Of a stretch of DNA of 64,000 nucleotides, positions 15,101 to 24,402 are shown one piece after another (the first letter of the stretch is position 1; the number at the start of each line of letters is the position of its first letter). Source of the DNA: Taenia hydatigena (taxonomy: Eukaryota > Platyhelminthes > Cestoda > Cyclophyllidea > Taeniidae); assembly GCA_036345935.2 (NCBI GenBank), contig JADWOT020000009.1:6715381-6779380 (forward strand). Reading direction: 5' to 3'. The notes beneath the pieces are model-generated. The model was not told the DNA's origin, did not search any database, and saw only the letters and a list, made by a program, of their open reading frames with translations. A program made the translations under genes and the position numbers.

Positions 15101-15997
15101 CAAGTACATTGGTAAGCAGGGCGGATAAGGCAGCAGGGGCATTCACGGGGCGCCAGTGGACGCAGTTTTAGTGGTGGTGTTGGCGGCGATGGTACTTATT
15201 ATTGCACTCAGAAGCCTTTGATCTTGCCGCTTGGCGGTAGTTTTGCGGAAAGGCGTATGCACGTCTGTGGCGGTGTGACTAGGATCTCCGGTGCCCACTT
15301 TTTGAAGTCTATGCGGTAGGCCACCGTCTCGGGTTTCCGCTGTCGCAGGATGCGAATGCGTGAATCTACAAAACAGCAACGATCAGACGTGCATTGTAGT
15401 CTTCCTGTCCGGACTGTGTGAGCACATTCGCGTTTTCTCCTCATTGATTTCCTTTGAGCTATCAACACTGGTAGTGGTCTGTGTCTCTCGTTTCTGGGAG
15501 TGCAAGCAGCCTCTAGATTACAGCGATTTTGTGGCCCTTTCGTTGTTTCTTCCATCCACCTCCGGCTTAAAATCTTTTGATTGAGAAGGTTAATTTGTTA
15601 AAGACCTAATGTATTGTTTAAAAAATACTTTGTTTACTGTAGAGGTAGTAATCGACTTGTAGGCAATCGGGATTCGTACCCTTTTAGGGGTTCGATTGAA
15701 CTCGGCGACTTTCTGCCTGAGAGGTGTGATCAAGCAACCATGTGTTATAATTTACCAAAAATATGGAGCTTGTGGCCATAGTTGTCGGTGATTTCGTTCA
15801 CAGGATTATGATGGCGAAAATTTCCTTTGTATTATAGGGCTGCATTGGATCTGAAGCGAAGCCTATGGCTTGTTGCCAAGGCTCTGGACGCTGGGGAGAC
15901 TTTTGAGGGTGCACAAGGTGCTTTCGACTCGCCCAGTACCCAGTCGCGGCGTACGCGGAATCTCTTCACCCGTCGGCCATATATTCGTCACCGCTAA
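55..15997 (+). CDS. EXOC2: EXOC2/Sec5 exocyst subunit, C-terminal part (8 exons, 5' end outside window)
   Basis: Exons: 55-128, 1460-1543, 1619-1719, 1910-2018, 4307-4532, 5050-5260, 12415-12534 and 15838-15997. Every junction is GT-AG with matching phase, and the joined frame gives 360 residues then TAA. Recognition comes from the order of short motifs also found in the C-terminal half of metazoan Sec5: a Trp-Glu-Val segment (ENWEVEV), LAYENVVTETL, a leucine-rich LLLVSN block, VTSSWNAATEKLIDLYVSIR, the HAEL helix (NLSHIHAELVLLLG) and RDTVEANVNFILDLLKLL. In the family, Sec5 is a rod-like helical subunit of the octameric exocyst. It tethers secretory vesicles to the plasma membrane and binds RalA through an N-terminal IPT domain, which is not in this window. 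Human EXOC2 is about 924 residues, so roughly the last 40 percent is here. The protein ends in a basic tail (SRRTRNLFTRRPYIRHR). Function is inferred from homology; family assignment is fairly sure. Confidence 0.85.
129..1459 (+). other. EXOC2 intron, 1.33 kb
   Basis: T-rich non-coding sequence between exons a and b, bounded by GTGAGT and TTTTTAG. Several short open frames occur on both strands, none with recognisable protein content. I see no repeat or RNA gene. Confidence 0.7.
1460..1543 (+). CDS. EXOC2: EXOC2 exon b
   Basis: A T-rich TATTTTTAG acceptor and a perfect GTAAGT donor bound this 28-codon, phase 0-0 exon. It encodes PLAYENVVTETLSRCKTLM, corresponding to the amphipathic helix that follows the Trp-Glu-Val segment in Sec5. 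The intron to the next exon is only 75 nt. Confidence 0.8.
1619..1719 (+). CDS. EXOC2: EXOC2 exon c
   Basis: TTTTGCAG acceptor, GTAAGC donor, phase 0 in and phase 2 out. It encodes LFDAPEYQERFSQSFSDV then a hydrophobic helix MLGFLGTLQHLADQIK. The family has a helix here followed by a variable loop. Confidence 0.8.
1910..2018 (+). CDS. EXOC2: EXOC2 exon d (variable loop; acceptor uncertain)
   Basis: With the acceptor CTTTGTAG ending at 1909 the frame continues from exon c and runs to a GTGGGT donor. The 36 residues include LPRQGGAVEMSQYADHDGFG and end RPIIAQ, matching the low-conservation acidic loop before the LLLVSN block. An upstream CAG at 1869 would put the exon in a frame that meets TAG. 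Another AG about 30 nt upstream of 1910 is also in frame, so the 5' boundary could be a dozen residues earlier. Confidence 0.6.
2019..4306 (+). other. EXOC2 intron, 2.29 kb
   Basis: T-rich intron between exons d and e. A purine-rich patch at about 3,410-3,480 is the only compositional feature. Short open frames, such as 2662-2964, look like chance products of low stop density. Confidence 0.65.
4307..4532 (+). CDS. EXOC2: EXOC2 exon e
   Basis: CCTTTTCAG acceptor, perfect GTAAGT donor, phase 0 in and phase 1 out. It encodes 75 residues: ARGVLLLVSNADWAARRA, then a helix with FSNVEDLKSRVTSSW and ATEKLIDLYVSIRTTW. The order (leucine-rich SN block, spacer, long helix with Asp-Leu-Tyr) is the clearest Sec5 signature in this gene. 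Confidence 0.85.
5050..5260 (+). CDS. EXOC2: EXOC2 exon f
   Basis: CTGTACAG acceptor, GTGAGT donor, phase 1 in and phase 2 out. The 70 residues include ALRSAMITALCNLSHIHAEL, matching the Sec5 helix that carries the conserved HAE motif, then a polar loop and MRTVAAKLSNSI. The loop (DTDKNVSGDDGG) is poorly conserved in the family. Confidence 0.82.
5668..5676 (-). promoter_or_regulatory. Near-match to Gli/Ci site
   Basis: Plus strand reads TGGGTGGCC, one mismatch from TGGGTGGTC, the complement of the Gli consensus GACCACCCA. Listed because it lies 186 bp from an exact site. Weak alone. Confidence 0.2.
5854..5862 (-). promoter_or_regulatory. Exact Gli/Ci consensus site
   Basis: Plus strand reads TGGGTGGTC, the exact complement of GACCACCCA, the high-affinity site of Gli/Cubitus interruptus zinc-finger factors. 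It lies in the long EXOC2 intron. Binding is inference from the motif. Confidence 0.4.
7834..7842 (+). promoter_or_regulatory. Exact Gli/Ci consensus site (pair member 1)
   Basis: Reads GACCACCCA exactly. It lies 44 bp from an exact inverted copy and within a GC-rich island; one further base on the 5' side also pairs with the second site, giving a short inverted repeat. Confidence 0.45.
7887..7895 (-). promoter_or_regulatory. Exact Gli/Ci consensus site (pair member 2)
   Basis: Plus strand reads TGGGTGGTC exactly, in inverted orientation to the site at 7834. Paired sites are a common arrangement in Hedgehog-responsive enhancers. Function here is unproved. Confidence 0.45.
12415..12534 (+). 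CDS. EXOC2: EXOC2 exon g
   Basis: The acceptor is a long T-rich tract ending TTTACATAG and the donor is GTGAGT. Phase 2 in and out fits both neighbours. It encodes GRDTVEANVNFILDLLKLLI and ENFLSSKE, matching the Arg-Asp-Thr-Val helix near the Sec5 C terminus. It lies 7.15 kb from the previous exon, and no extra exon is needed by phase or by family length. Confidence 0.8.
12535..15837 (+). other. EXOC2 last intron, 3.3 kb
   Basis: Non-coding intron with a (CT)n run near 12,631-12,646 and mixed-composition sequence. No open frame with recognisable content; the minus-strand frames near 15,143-15,555 overlap and carry no domain. Confidence 0.65.
15838..15997 (+). CDS. EXOC2: EXOC2 last exon with stop
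   Basis: TATTATAG acceptor. The split codon restores Glu and the frame continues AALDLKRSLWLVAKALDAG, then a Ser/Arg-rich tail ending YIRHR and TAA. The tail is basic and has no counterpart in human EXOC2 that I recall. No clear AATAAA is visible in the following 700 bases, so the 3' UTR end is not assigned. Confidence 0.78.
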
Positions 15998-18900
15998 AAG
16001 GTACCCCAGTCCCTTCCCTTCCGCGTCATTCCAGGCTCGAGACGAAATCGCCAAAACTCACTTTTCTATTTGCTGAATGTGCTATGACTTCTGGAAGGAT
16101 TGTCTTTCGATTCAATGCGAATTGACATTATTCATTCTCTGCTTCAATTTTCTTCCCTCTTTGACCAATGTGAGTGATGGGTGTTAGGAAGTCAAGACGC
16201 TCAAAGAATTTAAAGTTCGTTTTTTCTTCGAGTTCGTATTACGATTCTCCGAAATGACTCACCCACTTAAATTCTCCTATTGTATTTGATAAGAGCATAT
16301 ATTCGTTCCTCCCTGTCTGTTCCCTTGTATGACCTATGTTGTTTGGTTTATTCTCCTATTAAGTAGTCGTATCGCCCTCCTTTTGCCAGTTCAGTTCGTA
16401 GAGTCCACGTGCCGTGGTAAAGTGCTATTTTCCTGGAGGCACTAACAAATTTAAATCCTTTTCCTACTGAACTTAAATTTTAAACTCTATTCACAAGGTT
16501 GCCTGTATATTTCGCTTGTAATTGGTACTTTTTTGATACAGCAAATGCAGTAGCATTCGGATCATCAAGAGGATGTGACGTTGATTGAATGTAAAACGAA
16601 GTATGGCGTACCGCAAATTAGTGTTTATTAACGGCTTTGAATGCCGAAATCATTACTGTTTATTTGCCTTGGATGCATATTGTTTGGAGAATTGTAAATA
16701 AGAGGTTTTGATTGTGTAAAATTGTTTGATGAGATTCGATGCGGAAAGCGTTAATTGGTCATTAAACCTTAACGGTCGAGAGGCTGGGTAATGACCAGTG
16801 CTCCAAATCAACGTTTTCCAAGGCCCTGGACCGATGATTGTGGTTGTTCTTAGGAGTGAGGCTAGGAGCAGAGCCAGCATGTAGTATTTTTTCCTTTCGT
16901 TACACTGTGGTTGTTGTTATTTACTTGGGACTACTTTTTGGCCAAGTTACATCCTTTTGGAAATTCCCACACAACTGAACGACCGTGCAATTTTAATTAG
17001 GAAATCTGCGGTGGGTCGCGACTCTTCTTCAAAGACCGCTGAAATCAAACGGAACACTTTATCATTCTTAAGAGAGTTTTTTATGCATGCCTTTCTCTGT
17101 TCATGCGCAGTGCAGCCGACGCACAATTTCATTTTTATAGATGTTGTTGGTAGTGCGGTACCAAAAGTTGCCAAGCAGACCTTCATTTTCCAAAACATTT
17201 GTCTTTTTGTTCCTTGGGCGAGCCTAAAGTGGCTACTTTCTCCCAAGATTTTGGCAACTTGATACCAGTTTCGGGTACCATTCACATCTCAAGTGGAGCA
17301 AAATTTATTTGCATTCGGACAATAGAAACCTTTGACAAATATCTCCGAGCACGAGTGAATTGGATTGTTTTTTGTTGGATTGAAACACAATTTGCTCTTT
17401 GAATAGGAAGAAGTATTCTTCCTTCAACAATAGGTTAGCTTTTATTTTATGCAAAACAGGAAATGACTTATGCTAGAAGAAAAGGGAGTTATTCCGCGAT
17501 CTGACTCACGATTCCAATTACTCACACTCACTTTGATCTTGTTGGGCATTCTCAGTCAAAGGTGGAAAAAATGTATCCTTGAGTGGCATATAGCACTTGC
17601 AAGTTTAATTTGAACGGTGGACAGAGATGACAAATGAAGGGAGACAATTGCTTTTAATGCAAAGCTATCGACTAGTCAATTGGATCAATGGAAGTTCAGC
17701 CAATTTTCCCATTAAAATTTGACGTTTGAGCTGGAGAGCGATTGCGCCTGAACATTCCAGCCATGTGGATGGGAAGGTGGAAGGAAGCAAACCGCACTAA
17801 TTAGGTATAAACTCATCAGGAGAAAGGAGACGCTCCCATGTTGGCAATCCTTTTAAGCGTTGGTTGGTTTTTGCGTTCATTTAGCCAAATAGGCAAGCCA
17901 TGTGTGCACCAGATCTCGCAAATGGTCTCCACAAAGGCGCTGTCAAAAAGACAATTTGGCAGTTAGTAAGGAAGAGGGGCTCCGCGCTAAGGCTGAATGG
18001 CTTCAAGGATCCTTATCAACCTGAAGTCACAACAAATACGTTTGAAAACCATGCATTACTGCCCTTACGTGCTCTCACTCAAAGCATAGTCCACGACACT
18101 CTATTTGCAGCTGAAGTCGCAAATTGTGATGCTAACCTCATTGTCCAAAGCAGGTTTTTGCATACATCACTGATAATCCCAGTAACTGCTTTTGAAGGCG
18201 ACAACCCGTCCAACCTTTACCAATTTAATGCACAGTGCTAACGCTTTTGGTCATTCCTTGCGCAATCTGAATGCTCTAATGCGGAAAAGGACAAAGCAAT
18301 ACTTTTCTGTCGCAGGTTTTTCAAGAGGACCGTTTGAGGTTAAATATGGTAGCTGCGATGAGGATTATGCAAAGGTAACCAGCAAAGCGCAGTTGGCAGC
18401 TGAGGCAACAAGCCACTGCTACCATGGCAGTTGACAGTTTACTCTTCAGTTGATCGCGCCCTTAAAGGTCAGAGTCGCTTGACTAACACCATATTACTTT
18501 GAGTTCTGACGTTACGTTCAGTCAAATTACAGACCTACGCAACTATCTGCATTAGAGGAAAGGTGGAAGCGAAAAGATTACGTTTCGTTAGAGGACTGCG
18601 TGCAATTCTTCATAAATAGTATTTCCATTAATGAAGCTGAACTAAGTTCGTCGCACTACCTGTAGCAGGCATGATATCCTTTATAGTAATTCTTCAACCC
18701 CAAAAAGGGATGAGGAACAGTCGACGAGCCATATTTATTCTTCGTTCATTCATCTTTTTCTTCTGTGCTAGGTGGTTATTCAAGGCATTCTCTGGGCCAC
18801 ATAAATGCCGATTCATCGTCGTAAGTCATGGCTCTCCTTCCCTCTCCCCATCCGAACGTGACCCACAATGCGGACCACAGTCCCCTTCCTTTCCTCGCTT

Positions 18901-19758
18901 ACTAGGTCTCCTGGTGCTAGATGGATCAAAAATCCACTCCATAACGTAAAAAGAGACGCATAGTGCCTTAGGTGAGGAGTTTTTTAAAAGGATGACACAG
19001 TACTCCTCGCTCATTTGCATGGGCACACACTTTGTTCCATTTTAAAAGCCTTAATGACAGGTTACTGCCAATTGACTCTAATCTTTCACACAAATTCCTT
19101 TTAATTTAAACTTCAAAAAAAAGCATATTTACTCCATCAAGTTGTATTTTTATGAATTTGATATGAAAACAGAAAGTACAGCCCTTGATATAAAAACTGC
19201 ATTACTTTTATACAAGTGTTTTGTAGAAATGCTAACAGTAAAAGCACATTTTGATTTGCTTTAGCACTGGTGGTTCAATAAATAACTTCGACTTCCATTC
19301 ATCGCAAAAACTGCTTTGGATAGTGAAGTTGAAGGAAATGGGTTAGACTTTGTTGCATATTCACCGATATTTCCACTGTCGAATGGGAGGACAAAAACGC
19401 GAGCTCCGTGCTGGTGAAATTTATGCCATGTCCAGAAATACAGGCCACAAGTTTGTGCCTTCTGCCGCTGCTGCTATTGCTGCTGCTGCCAGTGGAGGGA
19501 GGATGAGGAGGGAAAATGGAGAAAGAGCTGAGGTAGAAGCCGATGTTGTCTGCTGCGTCATCAGCATGTCTTTTTGTGAGGAGCCGGCAGTGACTCTAAG
19601 GAATGTCAAATCTGCATGAGATGGTGAAAGTATGAATGATAGTGGTGACGGCTACGACAACGATGACAACAGTAACAGCAGAGACTACTCTGACTAATTG
19701 CCAGTTGACAGGAAAGACCGTTAAAACGAACAGCCGAGAAGAATAAGTCTAGCAAACG

Positions 19759-19775
19759 CCCCCCCCCCTCCCCCC
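19759..19775 (+). repeat. C-tract (C10-T-C6)
   Basis: Seventeen nearly uninterrupted cytosines, so the opposite strand carries a G tract. A simple-sequence repeat with quadruplex potential and likely length instability. Confidence 0.85.
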
Positions 19776-21431
19776 TGATGATTACCACACCTTCAACACA
19801 CCCAATGTTGAACATTGGCCACTGATAGTTGGGGTATGAATTTTATTTGCCCCTCATTGAGTGATTAGAGCGAGCCAGACGTATTGAACAATGAATTAAA
19901 AGGTGCCATCGATATGAAGGATTGGAATGCTTAATTCGGTGCTTTGGAACTGTTGATGGCTGGTACGTCAGTGAGGATTAAATTGTGAAAATGAATGTTT
20001 TATAGATTGGGAGGAAAGTCCAAACTCACTGACATCTCCTTCCAAAGTGTTCAGATCGAATCAATAGCGTCCTCATCTGAAGGGACAAAATATCTATTTT
20101 CAATTTAGGCATGCAAGAAAAAGATATAATCAAGGCTAGGGGCGAAGATTAGGCTTAAAGTATTTGATAGTGAATGAAATAAATGCTTTTTATGGTTGAG
20201 ATAACAAGGTCAATTGCCATGTCAATTGTGGGCTGTCGTGGAGGTGCACTTGATGGGTAAAAGTATGCTCCATGACTGCTCATTTTTGGTGCCGACTGAA
20301 GCAACTGGCACACCAGTAATCGAGCTGAACTGCATTGTACAGCTTTTATTACCTTTGTGAGGTAGTAAATAGAGCAAAGAAAAATATAGCCAGCAGTGCT
20401 GTACTGCGGCAGAGAATGAATAGTGGAGAAGCCATGATGGATAGCATCAACTGTTAGGACATCTCGCACGATTGTTAAGAAATTTCTTTAAGGTGGATTT
20501 CTCTTATGAAATTAGGCCGTGCGTCAATCCTCTTTCCAAGGTGCTCCATGATATGACCTCTGGGTGGTATTGCCGCTTATTCCTGTGCAGAAATGTAACT
20601 CGAGTAGTTTAGGCACGGATGTCTAGATCATCTCGCCCAGGTGTGTGGGCAAGAAGGATGAACGTGAGCCAAATTACCAGTAGACTGTTTGCATAATTAG
20701 TGAAGTACTAATCCTCGGGTATAGATGCTTCATTTGCTATCTTCTCTCTCTCTGCTGTGGAGGGACCATAACTGGAACAGCCGAAGTGACAATTTGGTTC
20801 GCATTCACTGGCTCGTTTGGCATAAATACTTGAGGTTTAATAACAATAATAATGTTTTTTTCTTATTCAGACGACAAACCGTCGAAAGCTCTGCCAGTTC
20901 CTGTTTTGCATAATATTGGCTCACGTCGAAGATGGACGTATGAACTACGGAGATATTTTCATAAGAAGTCAAATGGCAGTGTTTGTTGGCCCAGGTTTTA
21001 AGACTATGATCACGAAATCGGGCGCAGCCATCCTGCTAGTGTGAGCATCAAGTCGTCTAGCGTTGGGAAATTTCCTGCGGTGACCTAATGGTAGCACTAT
21101 AGAAACTTCCACGTTCTCTCACCTTAGTAACCTTCTTTTTCAGATCTGATCAATGTCAAAAATGGGCCACTATGATTCGTCAAAGCGGAAGGTTAGAAAC
21201 TAAATATTTTTGTTAGCTTCATTAGAAAGGGGTGAAAGTCCCTCCCTTTCACTTTTCATTGAATTTTTCGCGGCGTTGATCCCATTTTTTTGTTCAATCA
21301 TTCACACTTTAATGAAAGTAAAATACTTAATGTACTTTAATGCCTAGCATTTTGCTCGATTTCCGTCTTGCCTAAATTTTTGCTACTCTCTTTGGTCCTT
21401 ATTAGCAACTCCCATGTCATTCTATAATTCA

Positions 21432-21453
21432 CCCCCCCCCCCCCCCCCCCCCC
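21432..21453 (+). repeat. Homopolymeric C22 tract
   Basis: Twenty-two consecutive cytosines after TTCA and before AGC. A tract this long is hard to sequence, so the true length may differ. Confidence 0.9.
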
Positions 21454-23533
21454 AGCAAAAATACGTTTTTCGTGCGGAATGAACGTCTACTCGCTTGAAT
21501 TTGGCGCATAAATAAGGGAAGGGCATGCCCCATCCATGCTTTCGCATTCGGAGGCATTGCCAAGCGAACTCGGTATTTTCTAAAGTGCTATCAAATTAAT
21601 GCTGAATTTTGCGCTACTTGGGATTAAGGTAAAGGTCGTCATCAATTGCGATCGAAGTTTTGATGTACTACTTGGTTCCGCACAGATTATTGAAGGGATA
21701 GCACCCAGACTTTTCCTGCTTCTGTTTTTTGTCTTCTCCAGCAGTTTTAATGCTTGCTTTGGCATGTGGTGGGTTGCACATTGAAGGGAATGATGCCTTC
21801 CAGAAGTGCAACGATTCTTCATATCAACGGGATAGGCTATACAGGGACACAAAGACTTGATAGAAAAACATCTCAAAAATTAATCCAGTGATGGGTTAGT
21901 ATAAAAATCAAGTCTAAACGACTGGCGAAACTAGTAAAAAGCAAAGAAAACCCCAGATTTTCGCCTTGATCGATACCGTTTTACTCTTTGTAACGAATAC
22001 TTCACAAATGCATTAGGTTGCATTCCATTGCTTCCCTAAAACAATGTGGAGAGAAATGTCTTTGTTAATACCGATACCTACTACTTTTAAGATCCATTAT
22101 GAAATTTTTAAATCACAATGTAACAAACGAATCTTTAGAAATAGTGGTAAGTAGGATTATTTTTAGTAGGAAGAAAATGTAGCTGACCAGCCCATCTCTC
22201 TCTCCAGCCGCTCTGAAGCACGAAGCAAAGCCCAGGGTGTTGACACTGGCGGACCTACCGCAGAGTGGCAGGACGACAGCTCCCTACTTCATTCTTAACT
22301 GCCTTTGCCAGTGTATCTGCGGATGTGTATGGTATTTTGCTATAGCAAGCGACGGCATGAACGCTAATTTGTCTCCAGACGACTGCAGCACGGGTGGTCT
22401 GATCCGCTTGAGCAAGGAAGGGAAGAGACAACTGTGTGAGAAATGTCACTACGCTAGATAAGCTCTAGCTTATTAACCTGCCTCACTCTGCTCCTCTGAT
22501 GCACCATGAAGTCTTTAATTTCTAGCCTTGAAAAGGCGTGCCAATTGTGCCGCCCGATTATGACCGAGTTGTGTTGACTTTCGGATGGATTTCGAACCTT
22601 TCCGCTCACTCGCTTGCTTGTCTCCAAAACAAGGGTTGGTCTGTTGACAAAAATGCATAAAAACACTGACTCACGGTTATATCGCAACCTTCCAAATCTG
22701 CTAGTTCTTGGATAAGAAAAGGCGGCAACACTTATAAGTCTGTTAAAAAAACGCTTAAGCTTGCCCGATATTTATGTTCCACGAAAAGCGGTGATGCGCA
22801 AATTTCAAATAGCTGTGATGCGATGTGCACAACCATCAAGGGATTTTAACAACCGCGATATTAAACAAGATTTGGTGTTATCATCTCCCATTCTACCCTA
22901 GCGGATGATTTATGTGCAAAGCTTGAGGGAATTGCGGTTGGGAAGGTAAGTTTCTAGAGAACATGACTGGACAAAGTATAGTGAGCAAGATCCTAGAGTT
23001 AAATTTTTAAAAAATATGCACTATTATGCCATCAAGAAGGATAATTAAATACGGGTTATATATTAATGAAGATATGAGTAAATGAGACAATTCTTTTGAC
23101 ATGTGTGACTGAAACCGTGCTGAGCACAACCAGTTCATTTGAAGCAAGAGCTTAGTCCATGCAAGATGTAGTTGGTTATAGATAGGGATAAATCGTACAA
23201 CACCAGTTAGTTTTGCAGATCGAAGCAAAGAACCAGGTTAAGTTGTAGGAGGATTTCCTGCATTGATGCAAGATACAGATCGGAGTTTCTCCTAAATCCT
23301 TCAGCCCACAAAATCACTTAGTTTATTACATTCGTATTAAAGTAACAAAATGTGATTGCCATGCCATTTTCGCCACAGGAATAATATACCCACTTTTTCC
23401 CAGATGAAAGCAAAACTGGGCCACTGGTGGCCTCATGGGAAGGGCCAGGATGCGATGCCTCTGGCCTACCGCAGTTTGACAAAGCCGCCATCAGGTGGGG
23501 AATGCGTGAGGCGCAGCAGGACCTGTCCCGCCA

Positions 23534-23542
23534 TGGGTGGTC
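23534..23542 (-). promoter_or_regulatory. Exact Gli/Ci consensus site in GC-rich patch
   Basis: Plus strand reads TGGGTGGTC. It sits in a patch (about 23,400-23,600) that is GC-richer than its surroundings and contains short inverted repeats such as GGCCACTGGTGGCC. Candidate element in the interval downstream of patched. Confidence 0.35.
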
Positions 23543-24376
23543 CTGTTAAACATCGCCGCCTCCACGGAGGTCGGATGCGCGTGTATCAACTGGTGTTGAT
23601 ACTAAACCCAGTGTCTGGAACATTCCCATTTACCCTGTTTAACATGATTGCACGATCGTACGATTGGCCAAGATTCGTCTAGCTATAAATCACAAATAAA
23701 GCATGCAAAATTTTGTCTGTCTTGGATATTTTAAGCTCACGGTGTCTTCCCAAAACGACAGTGTTGTTATTATAATCCTGTAGGCAATAAAGATATAAAG
23801 AGGTATTCTATTATCGTGGTGTGAACAAGTGCGTAAACATGTTTTTTTCCTTCATAAACTAATTGCAATGATCAGTCAATGAAAATCCTTTGGTGCTGTG
23901 ATGAACTCCCGCGTGCTTTGAATATGACATGCGACTTTTGGAGTGGAGTTGTGAAACCAGTGAACAGAGTGCCTAAAGCATAACATGCAGATGTGTTGGC
24001 CCGCACGTTATGGTAGTCATCTAACGACGCTTTCCCTTGTCTACTATCGTGAGCCTAAAAGAATGGATAAAAACTTTCTCGCACTGCCTCAAACTGCATC
24101 TGCCATTCACATTAATGAAAGCAATTAACTCTCTTCTGGCCCTTCCGTGGCTTTCGGTTGCCCTTAATCCATTAAATCAGTCGGAGCCTAATGGCTGTCG
24201 GAGGTTATCTTACAGTGCAATCTTGCAACCCTCTTCAATCAAACTTTAGGAAGAAGTGCTTTTGCATTAGTCTGTTTCTTGGATTGCCTCATCATACTAG
24301 TCAAGTCAGGGGCTTGCATGGATCCTAATGCTCGTAACTTCTGTGCCTTACTTTCGTCTTCAACTTATTTTTAAAC

Positions 24377-24402
24377 AAATATTAATAAACTTATTAATAT
24401 TT
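24377..24402. repeat. Perfect AT-rich hairpin (12-bp arms, 2-nt spacer)
   Basis: AAATATTAATAA is followed by AC and its exact reverse complement. It contains ATTAAT cores of the kind homeodomain proteins bind. It could equally be chance in AT-rich DNA. Confidence 0.7.

Noticed and set aside
15640..15730. Possible tRNA (GGGGTTCGATT)
   Set aside because: Box B is imperfect and no acceptor or D stem pairs.
23356..23682. 108-codon open frame in the gene-free interval
   Set aside because: No recognised family; the GC-rich patch it covers fits a regulatory element better.
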